A stretch of 64,000 bases of DNA, taken from the NCBI GenBank assembly GCA_035582835.1, contig JAYKAV010003443.1, positions 248,001 to 312,000 of the forward strand, given 5' to 3'. The position numbers were made by a program, and so were the translations under genes. Each line of letters starts with the position of its first letter. The stretch's first letter is position 1. The notes beneath the pieces are model-generated. The model ran no database searches. It was not told where the DNA came from and saw nothing but the letters and a program-made list of their open reading frames with translations. Source of the DNA: Phoebastria nigripes. Its lineage: Eukaryota > Chordata > Aves > Procellariiformes > Diomedeidae. Below are positions 1 to 13,012 of the stretch, piece by piece.

Positions 1-2164
1 AGTATATGCATAAGTTAACTACTATGCACAATTCTATATTAGATTTATATAATTGTTGCATGATTAAAATGCATTTGTCATTAAGACCTTGCAGCTATAA
101 TGCAACACTTCCTTATCTATTTCTCATTTTTGGAAACACAGCTAAGTCTTATGAAAAATTTTACAGCCAGTTCCAGTAATTTTTCGATTTTCAATGAGAG
201 ATTTAAATAAAGTATTCACATAAAGTAATGCATAGAACTTCAAAGTACCCCATTCATTTTGCCAATATTACTTCAAACCACACTGGGCGCAAACACATTG
301 GAAAATCTTTTTATTGACAAATTGCTGACATTAGATAATTTTTTCAGCTTGTTTCTGAGATAATGGTAATGGTCAGTTACTTGACGGTTCACCCAATGTA
401 ACCCTGAGCTTTTCAGTGTCCTGGTATGAGTGACATTATTGCTCTTACATGCACCTCCTTACAACATTTGTGCTATGAGTTTAAATTACTTCTGGCTTGC
501 ATTATATTTAGGTCACGTATAGTCCAACAAAGCTAAAAAATATACTTGTTTGTAATATTTAAAGCTATTTCAAGACAATTTAAGATAAGAAGATATTATC
601 AGAGTACAAATAAATATTCACTAAAGAAGAAGGAAGTGATTACTATCAATCATAAATAGTGCAGCCATTTTCTTGGAAACTAAGGTTTGTCACTACATAA
701 CTAATTGTCTTCCTCTCCATCCATCCCTCCATCTTCAGGCATTTTTACATTGCACTGACTTATCAGCCAGTAGATATTAAGACTATTTTGTTGCGCTTAG
801 CTTTTATGTGTGTTGGCAGTCTATTTTTTCCAGCTTTTTAAACAGATGGTTTTATCTCAGTAAAGCTTAACAAGACACAGAGCAAATCGAAATGAAAACT
901 TCACTAGCAATATTGCTTTTCATTGCCCAGTTGCTGCCAACTAAGATATATTGGACCTATCTCTCATTAAAAAGCCAACAAAAAATGCAGTTTCACAATT
1001 CTTAAGTGTATACTTATCAATTTACAAGACTACAAATTCTGGGAGGCATTTTGTGAACTGTGTAGTGGCGAATTTCGGTCATGAACATTTACTGTAAGAA
1101 TTAATATGAAAATGACTATTGGCAAGATCTGCTGCCAGATTTGACTTCCACTATTCTGTGAATACCAATGGGAATTTTAGCTCATGTGACCTAACAGGTT
1201 CTGATTTTTGTTTTTAGGCTATTACAGCAGATTGCAGAGGATACATCATATGCGCATTCTGTAGGTACCAGTAATGATTGACAACTCTGTCTCTATTCAT
1301 AATTCCAGAAGCTGTGATTTTAAATAGGTTCTCAGTACTAGGAAAAAACCTTTGAAAATTACATCTATGTTTTTATTTTGTATGTTTAGTTTCCTAAAGA
1401 AATAATTCTGGGTAATACTTAAAATGCAATCATACATCCAAAACCAGGCATTGCACTTCTCAGATTAGTCTAATACATCACACCTTCCCCTTATACTGAG
1501 ACAGAATCAATTCACAGTTCCTAAAACAGTAATAGATACTTTGTCTAACTTTGAAGGTCCTGATGATAATGGTTCAGCAACCCTTTTGAAAACCTACCTG
1601 TTTTTTCCTTTATGGCATTCCACTCAGATAATGGAAGGATAATTCAGAACAAAAAAAGATCTCGAAACATAGTAGACTGCAGTCCAATATTTTAGTAAAA
1701 TCCTTAAGCACCAATGGAGTAAGGAAACATATTTACCCAAGATTATATAATACCAAATAGTATTGAGATAAAGGAGTGGATCCTTCACTGCCACGGTTTC
1801 ATAAAATTGTAACTAATGTTAAAACAGGTGTTCTGTCAGACTATATGTGACCTAAAATACATATTGTTTAACAAATGCAGACAACATACATTTATTTGCA
1901 GAGGTGAGATAACATGATGAGCTTATATATCGTAGCAGAGTTCATACTTACAATTCATCTGAAGAAGTCCTTTTACCTGATTAACTAATAAAGACTCTTC
2001 CTCTAAATTCAACATTAAAAGTTTCCGAGTTATTCCTCATATCTCTTTGAAGATCACCTTGAAATTCTTGGGGACTTCATGAAATATTTCCCAAGTTCTA
2101 AACATAGCTGCCAGTCAACAGTCACATACTTGCATTTGACACAGATATAACTCAAAAAGATCCT

Positions 2165-2232
2165 CATGAATCTCGNTGGAGTTACTCTAGATTTACACTT
2201 GCATTCCTGAGATAGATAGAAGTTTGCATCTT
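2165..2232. repeat. Ancient amniote interspersed repeat fragment
   Basis: The string TGGAGTTACTCTAGATTTAC is close to a motif I know from an old repeat shared by turtles, crocodiles and birds (TGGAGTTACTCC followed by GGATTTACAC). The similarity continues weakly through a decayed tail. Assignment to the CR1/L3 group is from memory of the family. Orientation is not determined. A single N lies at 2176. Confidence 0.6.
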
Positions 2233-4157
2233 TCCCTAAGTCTTAAAAAAAAAAACGGAAGAACTTTGAGCATCAAAGACTTAATTTGCAGCCTCTAATT
2301 TCAGAATTGTTCAGGGAAATCAGACGATCTAGTCACAATATTGCAAAGAGGGAAAACACAGAAATTCAGGGCCCCATTACCTGACATACAGGAAAGCTAT
2401 TCCTGTACTATTCACATGCCATGGCAATATTTGTCTGAGCAATGCAAGGGACCTTGAGAAGTAGGCCAGTTTCTAAGCACACGGAGAATTACTGAAGCTT
2501 TAACTAGCACAGCATTTCATTCAAGAAGTCAGCTTCAAGACTTCATTTAAAATTATCAGGGGCACATTATCTGGGAACACAACAAGAAGCAATTATTGGT
2601 TTAATTAGCCTGCATTCACCACGTTGTGCTCCTTCTCTTTGTTGGATTGCCAGGCAATTTTGTAAAATCATTAAGCAAGGGAACTATAATTCCATAATGA
2701 CCTAATCTGCAGCTCCATCCTATCACACTGGAATATTTTAAAGTTATTTATGACTGTCCTTAATAAAAGCTAAGTCCATTGGGCAAGAAACACTTTGGGT
2801 CTCCAAAATTCCAAATGGCTTCCCTTATTGAAAGGTTTTTGTTGTATTCAGTCATCTGTTCTCTTCTACACTTGAAAGAGAAGTTTTGCTGTCAAAATAA
2901 ATGCACGTTACTATGGAAATGCACAGGACACAGTAAAGGATATCTTTCTGTCCCAGGAAAAAGAAAAAAAAAAAAATTAACTTCTTTCATTTTCAGCATA
3001 ACCTTTGATACAATGGACAGGAAGAGGGATTCAGAACAGTGTAAAGCAAACAAACTCAAAACCTATTGTATAGATCTTTTTCCTGAGAAGGAAATTGAGT
3101 TAACAAAGTTATTTTTCTAGTTAATCTCTCAGATTTTGACAATAGGAGAGATTTAGGAATGCAATTCATGGCATTTTACGATTTCTTATTTCTTGGTTTC
3201 ATCATCATCATATGAGGTTTATGTTCTTCCACTGTACCTTCAACACATGAGACTAGAAGAAAGGTTAGATTTATAAACTAACAGTGTATCTCCATAACTT
3301 TTAAGTAGTAATTTAGTATAGTATCATTGTCTTAAAAAATCCCAAAGCTTCATCATAAAGCATCCAGGAAGATTGCATATGAAACACTTGGAATAAATTA
3401 AAAAGTTGAAATTATCAGCTGATGATAACTATCTTTGAAGATACCATTTGCCTAACTAAATTGTTTCACTAGGCTAAAACAAACCTGGCTAGAAAGCTGT
3501 AATTTCTTCATATGTTTTGCTAAATAGAAAGATAGAAAAACTAATTAGGACAAAAGAAGAGGAATAAAAAGCACCTTTCATATATTTTGCTATGGAGATA
3601 AAGTAGAAGCTCTTCATGGTATTAAGACTTGGGAGTAGTTAACGAACAGTAAAATAGCAATGGCATTTTTCAGTTTAAAGGAACTTTACTAAGACTATGG
3701 CCTTATCTAACAATTTTATGAGTGAGATATGTTAAAAAGTCTATGCCAATATAAGAGTTATGTAAAATATAACATAAAAAAGGCAATTGAATTTCTGATT
3801 AAGGAAAGCAAAGTTAAAACACAGAATTTTGCATTATGTAAACCAAGCAAGTATGATTTTTATAATATTAAGAAACATAATAACTTGACCAGAATGTTTT
3901 ACTTTACTACTGCTCTCAGCATGTTGACCTGGAGCAGGTACGTGGCCATTAACTATATCACCTAATGCTGGTACAGTGGGAGTGTTAGTATTTTAAGCAG
4001 TTTCTGAACATTCAAAGGCACAAACTCCTAAAGAACAGAAAGGAAAAGGGTATGGGTATGTCTAAACCTCCGTTATGGAATTATTTAAACCTAGGAGGTC
4101 TGATTTGAGCTCATTAGGTAATGCATCCAGTGTAGATAAAAGATAATATCTTCATAA

Positions 4158-4224
4158 ATGTGCTTAATGAATTAAGTAAAACCTACTCTCTCTGTTAGGT
4201 TTTACCTAGAGCACTTTAGCACAT
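4158..4224. repeat. Nested inverted repeat (67-bp hairpin)
   Basis: An inner perfect 10-bp stem, GTAAAACCTA (4176-4185) with TAGGTTTTAC (4196-4205), encloses a 10-nt loop. An outer 7-bp stem, ATGTGCT (4158-4164) with AGCACAT (4218-4224), flanks it across internal loops of 11 and 12 nt. A small extra palindrome, CTTAAT-GA-ATTAAG, lies inside the left internal loop. This could be the core of an old palindromic DNA transposon or a transcribed hairpin. No ORF overlaps it convincingly. Confidence 0.6.
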
Positions 4225-5807
4225 GAAAATGCATCAGGTTTTGTTTACGCTATATACTGAAACACTGAAAATGTGTTCTTTGATACTTGGCTCTTAATAT
4301 CCTAATATTGCTTCTTTTTAGCCTTGGAAATTAAATGAACATTTAGTTTAGAGTGTTGTAATGGTTTACATTTTAAAGTGATGTGTGCTACTATATAATG
4401 AAATCAAAGCAAACTGCAGTCTATGAAATTCCCAATAAAACAACAAAGAAAAAAAGACCACAAATCACAGACCTCACCATTGCAGGAACATAAGAGAAAT
4501 GAGGCACTAAAAGCAGTCAAATGCCAAATAAGAATCCTGGTCAGAACGAAAATTTTAAAATGTTTATCTGTGACACTTGGAGACGAAGAAAGGAAAAGAA
4601 AACTATAACAGAAATTACACATGGTTGTACAGTTTTGCTATGCAGAATTGTAAGTGTTTAAATACACTCGAAAGAAGCTCATTCGTGCTTTCAAAAACTG
4701 TACTGCAGTGGAAGTGCAAGAGGGAATCAGAAGCAAGAGGAACCCCAGAGGGAGAAGTGGGGAAATGACAGAATCNTATAAGAACAACGTACAAATGTAG
4801 AAAAGATTAACTGTGGTCTTCTTTTTCATGGTATAACATGATTAAGTAGTCAGTTTTGCAGAGGTAATACCACTAAAATTTAAATAAGTTGTTACATGGA
4901 CCCTGTAATCAATGAAGTAACTGATGGCTTTTCCATAGGTATATATTTTACAGTTACAAGCTTTGACTGAATTTTCTTTTTTTTAAAAGTAATTTTGCAA
5001 TATATATGTGGTTCTTTTCCTGCATGGATTTTCTGAGGTCCAGGTAACAACTGATTTTTAGGTTGCAGCCACTCCCTGAAGCTCTTACTGTATGGAACCT
5101 ATAGGACCTTAAATGTCTTTGAAATTTCCACTTCCTGTCAAATCTGACAGGAATTAGTCTGGGGGCTAAGATGGTACTGGGCACATGGATGCAACAATCG
5201 TATAGCTCTTTTTGTCTCAGGAAGCACTATTAAGAAGAAAAATATGTTTTATGTGGTGCAGGTATAGAAGTTAGGATAATTGTCATAAAGTCTAGAAGCA
5301 AGACTACAATAAAAGTAGATGATCTTTGCTATTTAGAGTCTTTATACTTAAAAAAAATAAATCTAGAAAGTTATCTAGAATGTTCGATTGGTGTGAAGAG
5401 CTTTAATAAAATTTAAAAAACCCCAAACAACATTGTAGAAAATATGTAAAATACTTCCACAAATTTTTCATTGTAAGACTACAGATCATTATATTGCATA
5501 AATTTTATCCAGTGGAAATTGTTTTCTAATACCAGATAACAATGAGCAAGAAGCCTCACATGTCTGAGGTAACTACTCCAGATGCAGAATACTACTTGGC
5601 CTGGTCCCTTCGGCTCTAGTACAATTATCTCCACACAGCAACAGTGCAACTCTACTACGAGTTGTAAACACATCTGAGACTCACAGCAAAACCTTGCTTC
5701 TCGACTTTGATTTCTACATCTACCTTTGAGACAGAGGGAACTGATCAAAGAATAACATTAAATAGTATCCTTTTTTAATATAATAACCTCAAGGCAACGT
5801 TGGTTAT

Positions 5808-5812
5808 CAAAC
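5808..5812. repeat. Target site duplication, left copy (CAAAC)
   Basis: CAAAC directly precedes the TGT start of the LTR and is repeated exactly at 6363-6367 directly after the ACA end. A 5-bp duplication is the length usual for class III (ERVL-type) elements and also occurs in some class I elements. Confidence 0.85.
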
Positions 5813-5961
5813 TGTTGTGGTTTAACCCGGCAGGCAGCCAAACACCACACAGCCGCTCACTCACTCCCCCCTCCCCAGTGGGTTGGGGGAGAGAATTGGA
5901 AAAAAAAGGAAAATTCGTGGATTGAGGTAAAGACAGCTTAATAGAACAGAAAAGGAAAGGA

Positions 5962-5994
5962 AAATAATAATGATAATAATAATGATGATGATTA
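5962..5994. repeat. ATA/ATG trinucleotide microsatellite inside the LTR
   Basis: An imperfect AAT/GAT repeat on the plus strand. Related LTR copies carry an ATT expansion at the same place on their sense strand, so this is an internal variable stretch of the LTR rather than an independent microsatellite. Confidence 0.8.
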
Positions 5995-6113
5995 TAGTAT
6001 ATACAAAATAAACAATGCGCAATGCAATTGCTCACCACCTGCTGACCGACGCCCAGCCAGTCCCCGAGCAGCGATCCCCCCTGCCCCTAGCCAACCCCCC
6101 AGCTTATATACCG

Positions 6114-6120
6114 AGTATGA
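6114..6120 (-). promoter_or_regulatory. TATA box of the solo LTR
   Basis: The minus strand reads GGTATATAAGC, a good TATA box in the expected place between the U3 and R parts of the LTR. If still active it would start transcription toward lower coordinates, roughly 25-30 bp downstream. Activity is not shown by the sequence. Confidence 0.65.
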
Positions 6121-6362
6121 TGTCATATGGTATGGAATACCCCCTTGGCCAGTTGGGCTAGCTGTCCTGGCTATGTTCCCTCTCAGCTTCTTGTGCACCT
6201 GGCAGAGCATGGGAAGCTGGAAAGTCCTTGACTAGCAGACTACTTAGCAACAACTAAAAACATCAGTGTGTTATCAACATTATTCTTGTACTAAATCCAA
6301 ACCACAGCACTATACCTGCTACTAGGAAGAAAATTAACTCTATCTCAGCCAAAACCAGGACA

Positions 6363-6367
6363 CAAAC
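6363..6367. repeat. Target site duplication, right copy (CAAAC)
   Basis: Exact copy of 5808-5812, immediately after the LTR terminus. Confidence 0.85.
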
Positions 6368-9300
6368 TTAGTCTGTTCCAACTTGCACACCATTGCACCA
6401 ATCTAGGCTATGCACTGCCTCAGTGAAGTGCTTTCCTGCTTGTGCAGAAAGGAAGCAAAAAGGCATATATTATAGTCAGCAGGGCAGTTGCACTGCAGGA
6501 ACCTGAGTTCTCAGGACTACAAGGACTGTTTCTGGTGGTAAGCCAGCATTGCATAAAATACTGGAAAGGTTCTGGGGGGAGGACTGCAAACCAGGACTCT
6601 CCATTAATATTGTATCCTTCCTTTTAAGACCTTTCGGACATCTGGCTCCCAAGTTCATTGTCCTAGCTCTTTCTTCNCAATAGCTATGTCTGTACTATTT
6701 TTGATAGCCATGTTAAGTTCAGTCTTAAGTTTACCAATGCAAGTAGTTTAAGACAGCTCTGTATGCTCTGTTGGCTTAGTTTGCTTTTTGATCACTTCAG
6801 TTGTCCCTGCACTGCAATTTGGCAGACTTGGACTTGATCTCTTAAACTATTTCACTCTCCTTTTACATTGCCATGCCAAACCACAACATCTGTATCTCAA
6901 ATGACCTTTTGCACTATGCACGTACACTAACATCTTTTTTTTATCTTGCCAAAGCAACTGTGACAAAGCAGTAGCCTACATCAGGTGACCTACACTTCCA
7001 TATGGTGAGAGTTGGGTGATCCAACTTTTATTCCTGTCATCATGGGATTGCATACTCTTCACAGCTGCGAGGACATTTGCATTCTCCCCAGACAGTAAAG
7101 GGCATTGCACATTATAATCTGATTTCTTTACCTTTTATTGCCTATGTTACTTTCAGAGGAAAGAGAATAACATCCCTTAGTAAGATCTTACCGCCTCGTA
7201 CCCTCAAATCAATGGGTGCCTCTTTTTCCTCATGAAGAGCTTTCAGAGATGCCCTAGACATATATCACTTCAAGGGCTCATTTTGGTGCTAAGGGGTTAG
7301 CAATTATCTTTTGAAGCTCAGCCATTCTTGACTCCTACCACTCACAGGAAACCAGTCTGCTGTGAGCAAGTACACCAAAGAAGCTGTGGTAGAGTTGTGA
7401 GTTCTCAATGTTGTGTTTAAAGTTGCATTTGCCGATGATCTCAAGAAATCAATGGAAGCTGCATGTCACAGCCAGGCATACACTAGCCTTTAATTTTCAA
7501 TAATTTAAATAGTATAAAGACTTAATTCTTAACATTAAAATTGGTAACCTGATTTTTTAAAAAGAAATATTTGCCATGGTGTAAGAGGACTGAATTTATG
7601 ATTTAAATTGACTGCTTGCACAGACGACTTTTAGATAAAGCATACTAAGAAGCATATTATTTCCATGCATGGCAATTTACATGTGAAATTTCCATTAGTG
7701 ATAATGACAGTGGCACGTATAAATCTCCAATTCCCTTTAACATTAATTGCAGTCATCTGTGTAAGTACTTGGATTTTCAACGACATTATATCCATAGCTC
7801 TACAAAGTCAGAAGGGATCACAGCCTGGAGAGGCTAAACATTAAGCACTGTCACTACTGATGGCAGGTAATAACTAAAATCTGTATCTACACCATTGTTG
7901 AAATATAGCATTGCATAACTTTGAAAAAATACAAACGAAATATGCTTGCTTAATTTACCAGACTCTTAAAATAAAACTAGTTGACAGAATTCTGAATTAA
8001 GCTGATTATAATTTTAAGCACACTCTGCTAATACTTTGGAAGTTACTAATTTACCATTTATTTGAATAGGTATGTGGAATTTGAATAAGTTTGTAGAATC
8101 CACTTTAGACTTTTCTAAATCTTCAAGAGGTACTGTTGGATTTCTTGTAGTATGGGTTTTTGTGTGAACTTTCAGGGCAGCTGTTGAAAAACATAAGTGA
8201 ACCAACAGGCTAATGAGAGAGCAACTTCTGGGATTTCTGACAGAGTTCAAATAGGCTTCATATTAGATGTTAAGATATTAAGCAGAAACAACTCCAAATA
8301 CGTTTTAGTTCAGCAAATGCATTATTTAAACTGACTTGAACTTCAGATATTTCTGTTACTGAACTTATCAAAAGCTTGGAGTTTTCAAATTATCTGTTAT
8401 GAAAAATCACTAAGGTATATTTAAAACAAAATAAATCCAAATTGTACTTGATACCTTTACATAAATATTACATGATATCTGATTTTTGCTTATTTATCTC
8501 CAACATGCATCTTTCATTATCTTACTTAACTTTGAATCAGAAAGGAAACAACCACTACCTGATCATGATATGAACAGTAACAAAAAGTTACTGGTTTTGC
8601 GTTCAGTGTCCAACAGAATCTGCCCAGTCATAAGACATCATCTTACTCAAATCTCTAACAATGAACAGTGGAGGCAGAGTGCTTTTACAATCCAAATAAG
8701 AATGAAACACAAATTAGTTTTATTTGCAAAAACACAGAAAAAAAAAAAACCCTCCAGAATCCTGTGCAAATCTATACTACAATAAACTGACTTACTGCTG
8801 AGGTGTTTGCAAAAATTCTTAGAACTTGAAGGAATTTAAAGCACTGTACCCACGACGGAAGTTATCCAACTGAGATGTTAAACAAGGCTTGTTTCAATCT
8901 TCATAGTAAAATCCTCAAAGTACAAAATTAATTGTATTGGGATGAGGTATGACAATAAAAATGTTACTCATTGTGCTTTGGATTCAAATTAGGTCTTGTC
9001 TACACTTGTAACTAATTATCAATACTTCAATCCTGAAATGCACTGTTAGCAAAATGTTACCAAGATGAATTTCTTGTCATGTAAGGCTAAAGGTTTAATA
9101 GCCAGTTAATCATCCCCAATATCCCTGAAACATATCTAGAATTATTACCTGATGGTGCCTATTTCTCCCTGTTGACTCTAAGAGGATCTTGGGCAAGTAT
9201 CTTAGAATTTGACAGCAATTTTTGGATGTCAACCGCTAGGTGAGAGAACTGCCACCCTTCCTATGGAGCTAACATCTATCAGCAGAATTATTATTTTATA

Positions 9301-12300
9301 AATAGTTATTCTAGTTCTCCTGGGGGATGTAAAGTCTTACCAGAGAAAGTCAGCCTGTGTTCTTTAGTTGTTGTCTTTAACTACGTCTGAATTTAACTTT
9401 TGCCAGCAGCTCTGTGTTGGTCAGAGATAACTCATCAGATCTCTGCCAGAGCCGTGCTGGCAAGTTTTTACAGTAGACCTATCTTTAGATTAGTCTTAAC
9501 ATTAAGTTAAATTGCATCAGCTGTCATGGCTCCCTCGAGGCTGATTCACAAAATTGGGATTACCTAAAGTACTCATGCTAAAGGTACATTTCCTGTGTCT
9601 TTCACATTCTACTCTACAGAAATACATGGAAGAGAGTGGGGACAATTTAAACATTGCNTTATAAGCGAAAATCCTCAGCAGCCCTTTTTCAGCTATGTAC
9701 AGGCACGCGTGGGAAAAGTGCACTGTGAACTAGGATGGCGTTAAAACATTGTATGTAACGTGGGAGGCAGCGTGGTAAGATTCAGACACGTAATGAATCA
9801 ATACCTGTATCCTACTGTCCCACTGGTGGGTGGTGAGCACATACACACAAATACGGGCCAAGCAAGAAGACTCTTTTAAATTGTAGTTTTATTAAAGTGA
9901 AATTCTGTTAATTTTGGATGAGAAAGATAAAATGAAACATTTTCTTGCAACAGTCCAGCTACTCTGGATGAAGCAAAGGGAGATTCTGGATTCTTTTTAC
10001 CATTAATTTCCAGGAATTATATTTTGTTTTCTCTCCTGTTTCCCTCCACCCCCACTTTTTTTTAAAGGACTAGTTAGTATTCAATCTCTTCACTACCAGC
10101 CACCCGATATCTAAACTGTTTTACACTTTTTTCATTACAAACATTTAAGTATTTTATCACACTCTGTTGTAAAATTACAAAGTAAAATAGAAAGTAATGT
10201 TCATCTGTCACTGTTCAGTTTAGAATGCACCAATTAATTGTGGAGTAGAGTTAATTTTATGCTGTATTTGAAAACACTGCCAACAGTTAGCTATCTGTTT
10301 TTTCTAGCTTGGCATGAAATGTAGATGGAGATAAATTCATGTACTTGACACACTAAATCTGCTTCAGGATCCTATCAACCAAACTGAGGCGTAGGTAGGT
10401 ATCTTTTACATTTTAAAAGGTAGAATTGCATTTCCTACTTTCATAAGTTACGTTAAGAAGGCATGTAGTGCAATGCACAGCAAGTGACAGAGGGGGGCTG
10501 AATTTTTTCAGCGGAGAAAGTAGATCAAATCTTTAACAGAGGAAATATTTCCTCCTAATTGACAAACAACCTGTAAGATTGAAAGTGTTCTTTTTCTTCA
10601 CAGTAAGAGACAGTAAACTACAAAATATTTTTTGACAAGTGTAAATAATTCAGTATTTGNGGAAATGAAAAGGGAATATGGAATTCTGGTTTTGAGTAAC
10701 TACAATGATTTTTTTTTCCATTCTCTTTAGGATTTTTTTAAAATTTCATTGAACAAATAACAACCATCTATGTAATTTTCCACCTTCACATCTGATTGAA
10801 TATTATTACAATAATGAAAATATATGCATTTCTTCTTTATGGAAAAATTTTATTACAATTTGTCCCAATCTGGCTGGCTGTTTAAACACCAAATAATAAA
10901 TACTTGTAGAGACTCATGTAAACAATCAAGCAATTAAGAAAAGAATTCCAGAAATTGCCCTGACAAATATACANGATGGAATCTATGAGATGATGCAAGT
11001 TCAGCACCAAATATTGTATTTTTGTCTTACTCTCTCATCAGGTTTCAGGAGATCTTTTTTCCTTGCTCATTCCATAACTTAAAGGGTCAAATTCCTAATG
11101 AAATTATCTTAGCTTTTTCTAGTTGGCTCTTCTGTTACATATCTGATCCAGAATTTTGTATATAATTAACAGGTCAACTGCTCTGAGAGGCAAAGACTTT
11201 TCTTGGAAGCATAAATATTTATTTACAAGTATAATATTTTTAACAGATCTTTTGGATTATTTGTTTTGTTTTGATTTTTTTTTTGTTACCATCTGCAAAA
11301 TAGATGTCAATATTAGAGCTGTGAAATCTGAAATGTCTTTTGTTTGACTTCCTACAGACTATGAAGAGGCCAAATGTTAATTTAAGCCTTAGCTTATAAA
11401 CCATATGAAGATACTGGCTTGTGTCATACATTTTCAGAATTCAGACAGCAGAAGTATGGATCCCCAGCAAGCAGTATGGCTAGATCTTTACCTGGATCTT
11501 CTGAGTTTTATTGGGTTTATTGTCTGTACTATATTTTCTTAGGGTTATAAAAGAAGTGCCGGAAGTATGTCTTCTAAGAAGGTTACAGTGTTGCTGTCAA
11601 GTGTCTCTAATAGATTATTTTTATATACACAATAATTTTGGAATATGCAATCTGAAGTATAGTGCTGTGGCAATGTGAAGGCCATTTGGAATTCAATATG
11701 CTTCACAAACAGCAACATTTATAAACCGTGATCTGTATCCAGTAATATTCGCCACAAATGAGCTTGCTCAGTACGCTTAGTATCATGACTTTAAAGTCGC
11801 CTTCTAGCCTCTGAGGATATATATGAGATACAGCTTATTCAAAATTCAGAAATATTGCAAATGAATTACATACTCTCATAAACGCATTAACTACAACTAC
11901 ATATATTGCCAATATATCACATACTGAATTAAATAAATTGAGAATTTACTGCAGCTTACGTAGAAATAAAAGCAGTCTATTAAATCAGCCATATTCCAAA
12001 TCAGATACATAACCTATCTAATCAAATACTTAATATATTGAATTAAAATCACTGTACCTGCTGCATCAAATACATCACACATTGAATGAAACATACCATC
12101 CAAAGAGCATATCAATATTAAACTAAATCATGTTGAACGGCTACGTAATTTACTAAATTAAACAAATTGGGCCAATACAGTAGTCGCTGAACCTAGCATA
12201 TCAGATCATAAACAAACACAAAGCTTAGATGTTTTGAAAGAACTTGTCANGCATTCCCAGTTAGGTCTCTGTAAAGTGTTATCTTTAAATGGACAAAGTT

Positions 12301-12946
12301 TTCCAGAGTCTTGGGAAATTAATTTTTAGTCATTGAATAAACACCTGACTCATTTAGGTACCACACTTGAACAAGAACTGCTATCATTCCTAGATATCCA
12401 ACACCTTCAAAAATAATAAAACTAATGGTAAATCAGAGATTCATGAAATTCATATTAAAAACATTCCCTGAGAAAGTCTACAGAAAATATCACATTTTGG
12501 CTGTTTTTCCCCACACCAGTTCTTATAACAAAATCATAATGAAAAGCAGCAAAGACCTAAGTTCAAGATGAGAAAAAATTTCTTATTTTAGAGACATTTT
12601 TAAGAAATAAGTGACATGTTTAAGCCCAGATTGCAAGTTTAATGTGACACAGACCTGAATTCTTTCCTAAAATAACTTTTCAAAGGCCAGCCACTGGTTA
12701 TGAAAAAAATATTTATCTGAGGCTAAGTAGTAAAACATTAGACTTCCTGCATTAAATTTAATCAGAGTTCTGCCAATTAGACTGTTTTCTGTCCAGTAAG
12801 TTCATAATGTTTTATCATAATTAGTACTGTATATCATTTGATAATAAGCATTGTTGAAAACAAATCTAAACGAGTATAGACATTTTATGATACATTCAAT
12901 ATTCTTCAATTATAAAATAAAGAATAGATATTGATTTGCCTATTGG

Positions 12947-12947
<1 letters not shown>
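6368..12947. other. Non-coding AT-rich unique sequence
   Basis: I see no gene, RNA gene or recognisable repeat. ORFs are short (up to 99 codons at 8486-8785, which runs through an A tract) and lack domains. Single N bases occur near 6677, 9658, 10661, 10975 and 12250. Confidence 0.7.
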
Positions 12948-12984
<37 letters not shown>

Positions 12985-13012
12985 NTTTTTTTTTTTTTTT
13001 TTTTTTTTTTTT
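12948..13012. repeat. Poly(T) tract, about 65 bp
   Basis: An almost pure T run with one N at 12985. It could be the antisense poly(A) tail of a retroposed sequence lying to the right, but I found no target duplication and no recognisable body. The length is likely imprecise in the assembly. Confidence 0.9.

Larger units (their letters stand above)
1..5807. other. Non-coding AT-rich unique sequence
   Basis: No gene is supported. Open frames here are at most 113 codons, biased to Lys, Ile, Phe and Ser as expected for AT-rich random sequence, and I recognise no domain. The stretch holds one ancient repeat remnant (2165-2232) and a nested hairpin (4158-4224). The interval around 2580-2700, with TTTAATTAGCC-type homeobox cores, looks like conserved non-coding DNA, but this is an impression only. 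Confidence 0.75.
5813..6362 (-). mobile_element. Solo LTR of an avian endogenous retrovirus
   Basis: This 550-bp element has retroviral LTR ends (TGTTGTGGTTT at the left, AAACCAGGACA at the right, a short imperfect inverted repeat) and is bounded by a 5-bp duplication CAAAC. Read on the minus strand it begins TGTCCTGGTTTTGGC and contains a block ending in TATATAA (6114-6120), a GC-rich segment downstream of it, an AT trinucleotide stretch, an ATTAAG near the position where related copies carry an ATTAAA poly(A) signal, and a GC-rich end. I recognise this layout and wording from a very common bird LTR family. The exact Repbase subfamily is not assigned. No gag, pol or env sequence is next to it, so it is a solo LTR left by recombination between two LTRs. 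ORFs at 5775-6038 and 5992-6210 on the minus strand are LTR sequence, not genes. Confidence 0.93.

Noticed and set aside
5775..6210. Minus-strand ORFs of 87 and 72 codons
   Set aside because: They are the translated sequence of the solo LTR.
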